From positions 9,367,730 through 9,431,729 of the forward strand of contig CAIIXF020000007.1 in NCBI GenBank assembly GCA_903813345.2: DNA of 64,000 nt. Direction: 5' to 3'. Positions 23,001-33,919 of the stretch are shown in pieces. The notes below the pieces were generated by a model, which ran no database searches, had not been told where the DNA came from, and was given only the letters and a program-made list of their open reading frames with translations. This stretch comes from Owenia fusiformis (lineage: Eukaryota > Annelida > Polychaeta > Sabellida > Oweniidae). Position 1 is the stretch's first letter. Each line of letters starts with the position of its first letter. The position numbers were made by a program, and so were the translations under genes.

Positions 23001-24940
23001 TATCGCTAAAATGTGATAAATTGCAGGAATATAACCATTTTAACCAGTGTTTATTTTTGTATTTTCTATCCATGTTTTGTTTTGTCCAATATTGTGTTAT
23101 TGTTGCCATAGTGTTCTCTTGAGTATAATGATATCATTGATACATATCAGAACTATATAATGTTACTAACCAGTATAAAGAAAGAAATATTATACAAGTG
23201 CTTGGAAAAGAGGTTGCTGGATTGATAGGAAAGTCAATATTGCACCTCCAAAATGCACCAAATCACAAAGCAAAGAAAACAAATCTATAATTGAATGTCT
23301 TGACATTAAACCTTTTTACAATGTCCCATATTCCCCTGATATAGTCCAGTTAGACTCCAGTTCAATGAATATCTGAATGTGATATTTGTATAAAAGTTCA
23401 ACATAAAAATGAGACTCTGCTGGAAGCCAGTGTTATCAGCAATCTGAGAGATGGGAAGCAGTGGTATTGTCAGGTCTTTGAATCTCTGGTCAAGATGCAC
23501 CACAAAATAATGTTTAGATAATGGTGGGAAATACATAGTATTGGATAACAGTCCATGGAGTAAGTAATGTCAAATGACCAAATAATATTACAGTACTAAG
23601 CCTTATGATGTTGTGATACATAATTTGATGTAAAAAAGGAACAGATGATGGAGTGCCAAGATGATATGAGCAGGAAAAAGAATTATAAAACACAATTGTG
23701 ACGTTGCTCCACATACCTCCAACTCCTGTTACCATAACAGTCATAACTTTTTCATTTTGAAACAATATGTCATGACAGTTGCAGGATAAATTGTTATTAT
23801 GTCATTCTACACTCCCCTCCATAAGTTTGGCAACCTTTTTTCTCCATTGAACTACGTGTTAAAGCCTCTTTACGTTTGAATTTTTATTTACTTAACCGGC
23901 GATGAAATAACTTATAATATTGATGGAAACGTAACTTGACTTTATTTCCAAAACCTCCAAATTTTCTCAATTTTTTTCCTCAATTACAATAGGTCGAAAA
24001 TTGATGAAAAATTTGATGAATTTTGAAAATCGTCATTCCCATGTAATCCATGGAAAATGGAGGGTTCGGGGCAAATCAGAAATCAGGATATCTGTTCAGT
24101 AAAAGATCCAACAAAAAATATTTTTATATAGAAAATAGAATTGTCTAATTTTTTGAACACTAAGTGTTTAGTTTATTTGATGAATATTAAAGTTACAGCG
24201 CTTCAAAGTCATTTTTGAAAAGAATTTTTCGCCTCCTGTGTTATTTCAATGGGAGAGTTTTTTTGAAAAACAATTTTGACTTTAAAGCTCTATAACTTTG
24301 TTGAACCTGAAGAAACATATCAACTTTTTGTTAAATAAAGTTAGCAAATTCAATTACCTGCCTAACTCGTATTTTTTGCAAGGACTCGGATGGATGGATA
24401 TTCTGTCATATGACTTGCGGCAAACCTACCATTTCCCATTGGTTAACATGGGAATGTCGATTTTCAAAAATTCATCAAATTCATCATCAATTTTCGACCT
24501 ACTGTAATTGAGGAAAAAAATTGAGAAAATTTGGAGGTATTGGAATTAAAGTCAAATTACGTTTCCATCAATAGTATAAGTATTTTCATCGCAGGTTAAG
24601 TAAATAAAAATTCAAAGGTAAGGAGGCTTTAACACGTAGGTCAATGGGGGAAAAAGGGTTGCCAAACTTATGGAGGAGACTGTACAATCTGTAGCAATTT
24701 CATTTCACAACAGGTAAATCTATTGAAATTAGAGCATTTGTATCTTTACTTTCCGGACACCCTGTAATATTGCCCTTTAAAATAACGTTATTGTACTATT
24801 TATTACAGTAGACGCAGACTTTCAAAACGTTGTACTATTTATTATTTAAGGAGAATGGAAGCATGGGAGTAGAGAGAGATGTTTTCCGAGATACGAAGTT
24901 CCAACATATACAGCCCACTAGCGAAGAATCAAAATGCTGA
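14029..24940 (+). CDS. Gene B: SLC5A8/12-like sodium-coupled monocarboxylate transporter, complete, 16 exons
   Basis: Exons: 14029-14376, 14522-14590, 15016-15067, 15278-15345, 16002-16082, 16261-16334, 16445-16585, 16785-16920, 17392-17480, 18296-18408, 18608-18678, 20035-20121, 20923-21173, 21416-21516, 21661-21782, 24851-24940. GT-AG introns, total 1893 nt, 630 aa, close to the roughly 610 aa of vertebrate SMCT1. The start is the first ATG after a leader shared with gene C, in context AAAATGG. The N-terminus (FGIADYVIFAIFILASLGIGVYYALSGG, then LTADKQLKIIPTALSLLVSFQSA) matches SLC5 TM1-TM2; exon 2 gives YLHLRFDSVAVRKLGS; exon 5 GGLKAVIWTDVFQSVIM; exons 9-10 the TM8 Na+-site segment LSSISSGLNALSAITWEDF. 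Exon 13 encodes a glycosylation-rich outer loop. The tail contains CDALCCCCPPSVKN and ends EESKC. A TA-flanked transposon lies directly upstream of exon 10. Monocarboxylate rather than another SLC5 substrate is by overall resemblance only. Confidence 0.93.
15385..15728. mobile_element. MITE in intron 4 of gene B
   Basis: AGTGTAGCCAGGA at the left is mirrored by TCCTGGCTACGTCACT at the right; a second AGCCAGGATGAGACATACGA occurs inside near 15630. No coding frame. Confidence 0.45.
17675..18287. mobile_element. TA-flanked transposon abutting the exon 10 acceptor of gene B
   Basis: Terminal inverted repeats CAGGGTGTCAAATAAGTCCC and GGGACTTATTTGACACCCTG. TA dinucleotides at 17673-17674 and 18288-18289 border the 613 bp. 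The same intron in gene A reads GTCCTCTATTGCAG uninterrupted (7875-7888), an empty site that proves insertion into TA with duplication. Longer internal mirror: GAAAGATCATCCAAAGTTA near 17750 against TAACTTTGGAAGACCTTTC near 18200. This is the terminus and target of a Tc1/mariner/IS630-type non-autonomous element. Confidence 0.85.
19020..19560. mobile_element. Foldback MITE in intron 11 of gene B
   Basis: TATCTTCGAACTCCCATGCA followed by CACTGCGGCGGGCAG (19085-19135) is mirrored by CTGCCCGCCGCAGTG then TGCACGGGAGTTCGTGATA (19478-19525). No coding frame. Confidence 0.55.
20244..20808. mobile_element. TA-flanked transposon in intron 12 of gene B, with transposase remnant
   Basis: Ends CAGGGTGTTAAAAAATGGAA and TTCTTGACCACCCTG, with TA on both sides (20242-20243, 20809-20810). 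Arms of about 160 bp mirror each other (CACAATTTTACAGCACTTTA near 20388 against CAAAGTGCTGTAAAATTGTG near 20648). Between the arms is an open frame (20328-20660) whose end, TVANLKSEIIRVIQAIPAEE, resembles the C-terminus of IS630/Tc1-type transposases. Too short to be active. Confidence 0.7.
22400..22804. repeat. Palindromic repeat family R1, copy 1 (intron 15 of gene B)
   Basis: Shares with 25585-25905 the blocks ATCGTATGATCTGTAAAA, CTCTGATTGGTCAGTT, ATTGCTACTGAGATTGTCCC, AATATTGGTACGGAGG, GGGACAATCTCAGTAGCA and TTGCACTTCAAATCAT. It contains nested inverted segments (GAGATTGTCCCC / GGGGACAATCTC; CAATACAGGATATATTCTG / its mirror). No coding frame. Confidence 0.7.
22807..24764. mobile_element. 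2 kb TA-flanked transposon in intron 15 of gene B
   Basis: Ends CAGGGTGTCCGGAAAGTAAA and TTTACTTTCCGGACACCCTG, perfect for over 20 bp and extending to a GATACAAAT / ATTTGTATC pair. TA at 22805-22806 and 24765-24766. No intact transposase frame recognised. Interrupted by a second element at 23810-24682. Confidence 0.8.
23810..24682. mobile_element. Foldback transposon nested in the 22807-24764 element
   Basis: Ends CACTCCCCTCCATAAGTTTG and CAAACTTATGGAGGAGACTG, flanked by TA (23808-23809, 24683-24684). The inverted match runs about 240 bp inward per side (TTACTTAACCGGCGATGAAA against its mirror near 24590, then AATTTTCTCAATTTTTTTCC). A sister copy lies at 55063-56095. Confidence 0.8.
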
Positions 24941-25073
24941 TGAAAATAAAAATAGCTATTAGATTTTGATTAACGCAAGAAACTTACAACAGAGTTAAGC
25001 TAAAAGTTAAAAAAGAACTGGACTATACCTTGGGATCCCAATGTATGCATTAATCGGATGATTTTATTAAATT

Positions 25074-25113
25074 AATAAAGTACATTCTCCTGTTTTATAT
25101 GAAAATCAATAAA
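25074..25113 (+). promoter_or_regulatory. Candidate poly(A) signals of gene B
   Basis: Two AATAAA hexamers (25074-25079 and 25108-25113) lie 130-175 bp after the stop, followed by A/T- and G-rich sequence. This is a reasonable 3' end for gene B. Confidence 0.4.
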
Positions 25114-25580
25114 GATTATGAAAAACGAAACTTGGCATCGTTTTCATGGATAATTGGGTGGTAATTTCAAAGAGAAAGTATAATCAAAACCCTAAGGTGT
25201 AAACATCATAATTATATAGTTTTGTGTTGCCTAGCCCACAAACTCTTTTGCTTAGGACATTTAGATAGAAACCGATTGTCAAAATATATTTTGATTGAAA
25301 AAGCATGGTTGATTATTTCATTTTACCCCTTGTTGGTGAAAGGGTTAATATCTAATTTTGCATTCAGTGAAATTCGAGTTAAGGTTAGATCCTTAAAGCT
25401 GACACTCTTAGCTTTCCAACAGTGTATTGAAACCTTAGTGTAAAAGAGGTAATTTAAAAATCACTAAGGAGCGCACTTAGAGCCTCTATTTTGCTCAAGT
25501 ATATCCATTTGTACTTTTCCTACATGACTACAGTTTATATAGATAGTGTAATATCATGTTCTTCTTAATTAAAAAATGTC
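25114..25580. other. Spacer after gene B, no feature seen
   Basis: A/T-rich; short frames only, without recognisable domains. Confidence 0.4.
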
Positions 25581-25584
25581 GCTA

Positions 25585-25905
25585 CTGTATAATATGTTAT
25601 CGTATGATCTGTAAAAATGAAGCCCTCTGATTGGTCAGTTCTTGTGCTGTACTAATCTGTATTGCTACTGAGATTGTCCCCGTTGATCATTTCCGTTGCA
25701 ATACAGAAAATATTGGTACGGAGGGGACAATCTCAGTAGCAATACAGAGGATCACACGATAAAAACGTTATTGAATGATTTGAAGTGCAATACAGGACAT
25801 ATTCTGTCTCGATATTCTGTTTTGGCACTCGACTTCGTCTCGTGCCAATACAGAATTTCTCGACCAGAATATATCCTGTATTGCACTTCAAATCATTCAA
25901 TATCT
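25585..25905. repeat. Palindromic repeat family R1, copy 2
   Basis: Second member of the family at 22400-22804, same orientation. The palindromic part is clearer here: TGCAATACAGGACATATTCTG and the CGATATTCTG segment mirror across GGCACTCGACTTCGTCTCGTG. Confidence 0.7.
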
Positions 25906-25913
25906 TATAGTAT

Positions 25914-26722
25914 ACAAATAGTGACTGCCATTGAGGGCAATAGTGTAAATTATTTCAACGAGGGAATATCCTCTACAATGTACTATTCCCGAAGCCGCAG
26001 GCTGAGGGAAAAGTACATTGTAGAGGATATTGTTATGCGGTAAACACGATACAAAAATATGTCATATTCCGCAACGAATATGGCATATTCACTTGCGGTG
26101 TATGACAGATTCACCTGCGGTATATGGCATACACACTAACCAATGAGAACGCGATACGGAAGTACGAAATTGTCAATGGCATCGATTGAACGAACAAGTA
26201 AAACGTTATAAATTATTATAATGATTACTGAATCAACAGTACTGTGTATCGAATATATTAACTTAGCAGAAGTATTAGTCACCAATCTCGCGTATTAAAC
26301 TTTCTCAATCAATCCAGGATTTATATATTAGTACTCGACGCACTAACTTTATTGGTAATCCAGCGTAGTTTTACATTTAGTGTCGATTCTCGCAACCAAT
26401 CAAATCAAGGCTTTCTGTATCACGTTTTCACCTGCGGTATATGTCATATTCACCTGCGGTATATGGCATATTCCGCAAGTGAGTATGACATATTCCGCAG
26501 GTGAGTATCGGGTATTCACTGAAATCAATGTATCGCATATTCACTGCGGAATATCGCATACTCACCTGCGAAATATGCCATATACCGCAGGTGAGTATGG
26601 CATATTCACCCGTATCACAAATACCGCGCAACCATGAATGTATGCCATATACCGCGTAACAGATATTCCCAAGGGGAAATCATTAAAACTATTGCTCGAA
26701 ATTAGGCAGTCACTATTTGTTT
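25914..26722. mobile_element. Foldback element filled with short GCGGTATATG palindromic repeats
   Basis: Outer ends mirror: CAAATAGTGACTGCCATTG at the left, AGGCAGTCACTATTTG at the right, each followed inward by a GGGAATAT / ATATTCCC pair. Inside, from 26031 (TTATGCGGTAAACACG) to 26665 (ATACCGCGTAACA), units such as TCACCTGCGGTATATGGCAT and their complements recur at least ten times in both orientations (26070-26130, 26425-26620). A hairpin with ATCCTCTACAATGTACT arms lies at 25965-26030. Confidence 0.65.
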
Positions 26723-27235
26723 TATTATATACCCTATACTGACTCTTGTCCCGTTTCCTCTGCGAAGGCCAAAAAGGCTTAGAAAGCCCCCTCCCCGGGT
26801 CCATTGTTAGCATTATAAGCTGTGACGTCATCAGATGCCCAACAGAAATTTTTGCCTCTGAGACTCTCACTTGACAAATCCAATCGCGTTTAACACGCGG
26901 AATAGATTATCATAACACTTGAAATTACACAGACGTATTGAGCTTAGGGAACTTTATACACGTTGCTTATACTGTATCGTTCACGCACGTCTGTCATGGT
27001 GAACGGAGTTGATTTGTGTTGTGCTCATCCTCCATTTTTCTGTTTTTCGTCTGCGCATGTGACGTCAGCGGGCAATAGTTCAAATGTATATTCCCGCTGA
27101 CGTCACATTTGAGGGAATATAACTTTCCGAGGGAAATAGTAAATCTATTTCGGAACACGTGACTAGGTATTGACCAATCAGGATTAGTGTTACATATTGG
27201 GTATATAATAATATTGTTTGTCGTCACGTCTATTG
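26723..27235. other. Spacer with a CRE-containing hairpin, no gene
   Basis: No coding frame supported. The only structure seen is the short inverted repeat at 27058-27107. Confidence 0.4.
27058..27107. repeat. Hairpin with two TGACGTCA octamers
   Basis: TGTGACGTCAGCGGG and CCCGCTGACGTCACA form perfect 15 bp arms around a 20 bp loop. Each arm contains TGACGTCA (27060-27067, 27098-27105), the CREB/ATF consensus. Function is not shown by sequence. Confidence 0.5.
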
Positions 27236-27685
27236 AGGTATGAGGTTCCATATCCTATATAGTCCATTTAAAAACTTGTGGTTTTGTTCTAAATAACGCC
27301 ATAGTTGGCTTCTGGGGTACCTAGTATGCCACTATTTGGTATCAAAATAAAGAGGAGGAGTTAATCTTTCATTTGAATTACGAAAATAGCGATGTATGTC
27401 AAAAATAGTTCCGACGTGAGCATGTTTACTACGCGTTTGCCCGTCGTCTAAGAATTGAGGAAATGGTAGCAAACGCGAGTTACAATAAATGGACGCTGAT
27501 ATCTCAAAAAGTAACCTGACTCCCTATAATTTGATGTAGATCAATCGAACCCCTATATGAACAGGTACATTTTGATATATAACACTATGGGGGGTAAGCG
27601 TTTAATAGTTGATCAGGAACGCCATATGTGCAAAGTATTGTTCTGAATTTTCGAATTTGGTGTTGGATTACGGTACTCATACCTT
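27236..27685 (+). repeat. Direct repeat, left copy
   Basis: Nearly identical to 28464-28936, differing mainly by about 22 bp missing near the start. It begins GGTATGAGGTTCC and ends GGTACTCATACC, so each copy has short inverted termini of its own. Confidence 0.75.
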
Positions 27686-28463
27686 AATATGAGGCCTAAA
27701 ATTGTCTGCTAGTTGGCCAGAGACCAATATTCTAGCAGAATTTGAGAACAGAATCGATTTTTTTTCGTTCTGCGTAGGGCAAACAATGATTTAAAATCAC
27801 TTTCAACCCTTTTGTGCGTATAAGATTGGTCATAAGAGGCCCTTGGAGGGTCATACATGAAAGAAAGCCCATTGAAATTCCGTCAAAATTGCAGGTTATT
27901 TCTTCATTTTTTGCTAAAATTACATGATTTTGAGGGCCCACATCTCACTGAAATTGCTACAATGTAGCGATTTTTCATTTTGACAGGCTAGATACACGTG
28001 TCAGGTCAACAGAAACAGTAAGCATATGTGATTTTTAAATTGCTACATTGTAGCAATATTTATTTCGAAATACAGCTGTGGGGGAAACTGCTATTTACTT
28101 AGATTTGGGCGAAAATGGCCAAATTTCAGTCAAAATCCTCGGGACATAGGATCTTTGTCGTAGATTTAGTCAATGATGCAACTCTTAGTAGAAGGTGTGC
28201 CATATAGGGAATGAAAGCTGTTTGTCAGACGTATCATTTTCCTCAATAAACTCAGAGATAGTCAGGTTAGATTTGTGACGTCACAGTGGCAAAGTTAGAC
28301 TAGCATATTTAGACGTATTTGGGGTAGGGCAAATTAACCCTTTCTAGAAATTTTTCACATATTCAGCCAGTTCCGACGTTTTTATGCATTTTTGAAGTAA
28401 AAATGATATTTTCTGCCCAAAAAAGTTGCAGAGACAAAAATTAGTGTGATGTCATAAAATGTT
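27686..28463. other. Unique interior between two direct repeats
   Basis: About 780 bp with no coding frame of note. It contains a mirrored pair ATTGCTACAATGTAGC / GCTACATTGTAGCAAT (27950-28060). TTAA lies at both borders with the repeats. No primer-binding site or polypurine tract recognised. Confidence 0.4.
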
Positions 28464-28936
28464 AAGGTATGAGGTTCCATATCCATCCGCCAAAAGGTAT
28501 GACCCCTATATAGTCCATTTAAAAACTTGTGGTTTTGTTCTAAATAACGCCATAGTTGGCTTCTGGGGTACCTAGTATGCCACTATTTGGTATCAAAATA
28601 AAGAGGAGGAGTTAATCTTTCATTTGAATTACGAAAATAGCGATGTAGGTCAAAAATAGTTCCGACGTGAGCATGTTTACTACGCGTTTGCCCGTCGTCT
28701 AAGAATTGAGGAAATGGTAGCAAACGCGAGTTACAATAAATGGACGCTGATATCTCAAAAAGTAACATGACTCCCTATAATTTGATGTAGATCAATCGAA
28801 CCCCTATATGAACAGGTACATTTTGATATATAACACTATGGGGGGTAAGCGTTTTATAGTTGATCAGGAACGCCATATGTGCAAAGTATTGTTCTGAATT
28901 TTCGAATTTGGTGTTGGATTACGGTACTCATACCTT
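28464..28936 (+). repeat. Direct repeat, right copy
   Basis: Partner of 27236-27685. It begins AAGGTATGAGGTTCC and ends GTACTCATACCTT. The very few differences imply recent duplication or insertion. Confidence 0.75.
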
Positions 28937-29130
28937 GACACCACTGTGCGCATTTGGGCGCAGCCATATTGGATTCTAGAAATAAAGTCAGAGGAAACAG
29001 TAGAGAACAGAGATACAGCCTGTATTGTTAATTTGTTGAACAATCGAATGTTCGACATGGTCCTTTTGATCCTATTGACACTGTGGCTAGTCGAAATATG
29101 TGGATGCGGTCATGTACATGTAATAGAGAG

Positions 29131-29424
29131 GTTTCGCACAACGGGTTAGCTGAAACGTATCCGCATCCGTATCTTGTTACGTTTACGGAAACGTATTTCG
29201 ATAATTTTCGTTTCGCAGTTCGTTTTTTGAATTACGTAATTATAAATGCATCTCAATTCGTGTTTAATAGTAGTGAAAACTACTATTTTCAATCACTACG
29301 TTCTATCCGAAGCTTGATGAAACAAGATGGTATTGTTGTCGGTAAGACAAACGTATTGAGTACACTTTTACTCCATCGATGCGTTACGGATTTTGATACG
29401 GGTAGCTAAAACGTTGTGCGAAAC
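29131..29424. mobile_element. Foldback MITE, about 0.3 kb
   Basis: GTTTCGCACAACGGGTTAGC and AACGTATC at the left are mirrored by GATACGGGTAGCTAAAACG and TTGTGCGAAAC at the right. The adjoining left sequence (29060-29140, CACTGTGGCTA, GTCATGTACATGTAAT) recurs at 38240-38310. Confidence 0.55.
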
Positions 29425-29760
29425 ATGTACTTATTACTTGTAATTATTGCGATACCATTCCATAAAGTGTAATATGAATTGAACATACCATTTGAAAAAC
29501 TAGATATATATCAAACAATAAACAAATCCATTCACCTTTAAGCCAAATTATACATAACACACTGTGCTTGTTCATGCAGTGATACCTTTAGAACTAAAAA
29601 CAATATAATCGAAGGATAAAATGGGATACGTAAATGACCAACGTAGAAAAGCCTCATTTTTCGTGTTTTCTGTATCGATTCACGTATAAATTAAACTGAC
29701 TGCGCATAAATCTGGTAAATACGGTTACGGCTACGTTTGCCTTTTTCAAATCTTCATATA
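29425..29760. other. Spacer, no feature seen
   Basis: A/T-rich with no supported frame or repeat. Confidence 0.35.
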
Positions 29761-29764
29761 TAGA

Positions 29765-29935
29765 GGATATCCTATGATTTTTGAGGGATATCATTTTTAT
29801 CCATGAGTGGATATCGCTCATCTCCACGAGTGAGCGCAGCGAATGAGTGGAGATCGGCGATATCCAAGAGTGGATAAAAATGATAGCCGAGAAAATCATA
29901 GGATATCATATTTATCCGATGGTCGCTATCTTTGT
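29765..29935. repeat. Palindromic repeat, family R2 copy 2
   Basis: GATATCCTATGATTTT and GGATATCATTTTTATCC at the left mirror AAAATCATAGGATATC at the right around CACGAGTGAGCGCAGCGAAT. Same design as 12870-12995. Confidence 0.6.
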
Positions 29936-30418
29936 ACTTCAAATAATTCCCCCTAAAGTTGTTGTTTTCTAATTCTATTTTTCATTTTATTTTCTGTGAC
30001 CTTATTTTTATAAAATGATTGCATGAAAAAATTTAACTCATTTTTACTGAGCATATAAATAACCTTGGAACTTTTTTCAATTTTTCCATTTTTTCATTTT
30101 TTATTTCTATGATTTTATTTTCAAATTTTTACCGAATTAATTTTCAATTTCAATTCAATTTATTTATTTCATAATTCTTATATAATATACACTATAAAAA
30201 CAAGCCGCTAGACACCCTAGTGGGTATATGTTGCGGTTTAACAGAAATCATTAAAATGACAACTAGACTACATATAAAAGAAAACACTTATATTATGTTA
30301 CATGTAGGTATATAAAAATGGTATTAACAATTAATCTAAGGATGTACAATGTAAAAATGTTACAAAAATCAGGTACCAGTATAAAATCAACAGTATAGTA
30401 TGATATTGGTATTATACA

Positions 30419-32396
30419 TTATCGATAGATGAGTAGTTTTTTATATGAAGATTTGAAAATATTTAGAGTGGAGCATTTTTTAATATCATGTGGTAGAGCA
30501 TTCCAAAGATTAGGACCCAGATAGCGAAGGGAAAGTTTAGAGCATTTAGGGATATGAAAATAATGCAATTGTCTTGTGTAATGATGATGAATATTAATGT
30601 TGATATCAAACAAGTCTTGAAATAGATTTTTTGGAAGACTGGGGTGCTTATGAAAGATTTTGTACATGAACTGACCAGTACAATATCTGTTGACATCAAA
30701 AATATTTAATATTCTAAGATCTTTAAATAGGGGAGCGGAGTGAGAAAGTCTATCCTTATTTAAAGCTAGCCTTAAGAATTGTTTCTGCAGTTTATGTAGA
30801 GGATCATAAAATGATTTAAATGTGTTACCCCAGATTATGTTGCAATAATTTAATTGAGAGTGTATCAATGAGTAGTAAATTGTTTTGAAACTGTCTATTT
30901 GAAGTAGATGTTTAATGTGATAAAGAGAACCAATGACGCGAGAAATCTTTGTTTCAACAGATTTTATGTGCTCTTTAAATTTCAAGTTTTTATCAATAAT
31001 AATTCCAAGAAAGTCAATTTTTTCCCGGAAATTTATGTTCTCATTGCGTATTTTAACATTCAGATTTGTTTGATTTTTTTGGGTTCCAAATAGAATAGCA
31101 TTGGTTTTGCCAATATTAAGTGAAAGTTTGTTTGCTTTTAACCAGTCATCTATTGAATTCAAGTTTGCATTAGTTCTAGTCATAAGTTCATTTAAATCAT
31201 AATCACTATCAAGAAGATTGGTGTCATCAGCAAACATAATAAATTTTAGATTAGGGGCAACAAAAGGCAGATCATTTATGTAAAGAATAAATAATAGTGG
31301 TCCAAGTACCAAGCCCTGCGGAACACCACAATTTAGAGATGATTGTTTAGATTCATAATTGTTAATGGTGACATATTGTTTGCGGTCTTTTAAATAACTT
31401 TCAAACCAGGACTTAGCTATTCCTCTGATGCCATAATATTCAAGTTTTTGTATCAAAATGTCATGATTTATTGTGTCAAAGGCCTTGGAAAAATCTAATG
31501 TTATGCCAATGCTCGTTTTCCCCAAATCAGTTGATTTTCGAATTTGTTCAATGAAATATAAAATGGCCATGTAGGTAGAGTTGAATTTCTGAAATCCAAA
31601 TTGATAAGTAAAAATAATTTCAAAACGTTCTAAAAAACCAGTGAGTGTGGCGTGCATGAGCTTTTCTAACAATTTAGAAAATACCGATAAAACTGAAATT
31701 GGTCTATAGTTCGAAGGATTTGTAGTGACACCTTTTTTAAATACAGGTGTTACTTTGGCCAATTTGAGGGCGTCTGGGAAAATACCAGATTTAAAAGATA
31801 AGTTAAATACTATATATATATATATAATATATTTCTATATTGTTGGTATATACAAAAGTGGATCAATTAAAAACTGTCTTGCAGACTTAATAATTGATGG
31901 TAGAATCCCATCAGGTCCAGGCGAGGAAGATTTTAGAAGACACATTTCTAATTCAAGCTCAGTTTTTGAGGTCTTTTTGAGATAAATAGATGATTGAACT
32001 TTTTGAGCTCTTGCTAGGTATTCATTAAAGCATTTTTTGGATTTTGGAATCTCCTTGGCTAGATTTTTACCAATATTGGTAAAAATATTATTAAATCCAT
32101 TGGAAATGATTTCATGATCTGTTGTTTCCTTTCCATTTATAGTGAATTTAGATGGCAATGCAGCTTTTTTGTTTTTTCCAAGTAGTTCATTAATGATAGA
32201 CCAAGTCTTTTTTAATGTTACCACTTACTTCGGCAAACTTATTTTGATAATGTGTACGTTTTGAGTATTTAATTATGTGCTTAAGTTTATGGTTGAAGGA
32301 CTTGTAAGCTTTTCCTGTTTTGCAACAGGGATTTTTCAAATATTTGGTATATAGCTTATTTTTAGTTTTGGCAGAAGTTAAGATGCCAGAAGTCAA
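30419..32396 (-). CDS. LINE ORF2, reverse transcriptase part
   Basis: Main frame 31762-30419 (447 aa) holds the RT: SNYRPISVLSVFSKLLEKL, LDFSKAFDTINHDIL (89-103), CGVPQGLVLGPLLFILYIND (145-164), MFADDTNLL (176-184), then the thumb and a C-terminal region with LRYLGPNLWNALP. Upstream frames 32396-32190 and 32224-31835 carry the linker and the SSSPGPDGI motif that opens the RT domain. A (TA)n run at 31811-31828 sits at one frame break. There are about three breaks over ORF2, so it is a recent but inactive copy. Confidence 0.85.
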
Positions 32397-33559
32397 CCAG
32401 GGTCTATTAGGATCATGATTAACCTTGATAAATTTGGATTTGAGTGGAAATGAAGAATCATATTGTTCCAGTATTGTAAGTTAATGAAGATATTAAATGC
32501 TATGTTTACATCTTGACTTTTATAGCAAGGGGTCCAGTCGACATTTGAGAGTTTCTCAAGAAATAATTGCTTATTAAAGTCATTGAAATTACGATAACTG
32601 CTTAATGTTTTTTTAGATTTGGTAGTATCATAATGTGAAATGGAATAAATTGGAAAGTGATCAGAAATGTCCTCCATGATGATACCACATCCATCAATTT
32701 TAGGGACATTAGTAAAAATATTATCTATAAGAGTTGCAGTCTTGTCAGTAATTCTTGTCGGCCTATATATTAGTGGGACATGGTTGAATAAATAAAACTG
32801 GTTCAGAAAATCATGTGTGGGTTCATGAGATTCAACCTTAAGTAAATCAATGTTGAAGTCACCCATGATGTAAGATAATTTACCCTCATCTGCTATTTTA
32901 TTCATATAATCACCCAAGTCACTATTAAAATGTGACACATCAACACCAGGTGGCTTATATATGACAGTAATAATGATATTTTTTTAGTTTTGACTGATTA
33001 ATTCAATAGCTACTGATTCACACTCTAAATTATCAACCCTAAGGTCATTGCGTGTAATATACTGCAAGGAGTTGTGAACATTTATACAGACACCACCCCC
33101 TCTTTTATCTATTCTAGAATTAAATTCTGATGAGTAGTTAGGTAAGTTAAACTTGTTTTGATTTGATGCATTAAGCCAAGTCTCAGATAGAGCAATTATA
33201 GAAAATTTTACCTCAGTAGTAGCTAATAAGTTATCCAGTTTCCACTGATTAGCTAAGATACTTCTGGAGTTAAGATTAAGAATTGAAAGTTCTGTATTTA
33301 AAGACGACCCTATTTTGTTCTTAAGTTCATGCGTTTCATGATAATTACATTTGCCAATAAAGGTTTCTGTGAATTCAGAAAACCTAGAGTCATCAGATTC
33401 CTCGGCAGGAAGAAGATATATAGGATTAAAAAGTTTATCGGAAAAAATGGAAAGAGATGATCCATATGGAGCAGCATCTATAAAGTCACCTTCAAATAAA
33501 GAGGCAAATGGCAATTGAAGCCATGTACCAATCATGTTATTTTCAGGCATTATGATCAT
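32393..33559 (-). CDS. LINE ORF2, endonuclease part
   Basis: Two frames (33559-32984 and 32938-32393) cover an APE-type endonuclease: LSILNLNSRSI, IIALSETWLN, GGGVCINVHNSL and CESVAIEL, then GDFNIDLL, TLIDNIFTN and ISDHFPI, in the right order. These are the catalytic motifs of the exonuclease-endonuclease-phosphatase fold. A frame break lies between about 32940 and 32985, so this copy is not coding-competent as it stands. The first 90 residues upstream of the endonuclease have no recognisable domain. Confidence 0.8.
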
Positions 33560-33919
33560 AAAATGTTATGCATATGTTTTGAAATAGTATTTACATCTTA
33601 TAGGAATATTTGCTGTCAACATTATGACATATATAGTAGCTAGTAACATTGTGTATTAATTGTAGATAAAAAGAGAATTGAAAAGTTACCAAACCATAAA
33701 CAAAATGTAATACATACAAACACATACAATATAAGTACATAGTAGCCTATTAGAATAAGGCACAAATAGTACAAGTATGTAGAGCCAAAGAGTGAGTGGG
33801 GGAATATTCTGAACTTTCAATGACCTACTGAACTATAGTACATGTAAGTCATATACACACAGGTTGTTGCAATAATGTTGCAATAGTACAAGTGCATACC
33901 GCAGCCTATGAGGCTCAAA

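Noticed and set aside
26425-26625. Possible CRISPR-like array of short repeats
   Set aside because: Units occur in both orientations, spacing is irregular, no unique spacers, and the context is animal intergenic DNA within a foldback element.
27236-28936. LTR element call
   Set aside because: Repeats lack TG...CA ends, no primer-binding site or coding interior seen, and each repeat has its own inverted tips, so only direct repeats are reported.
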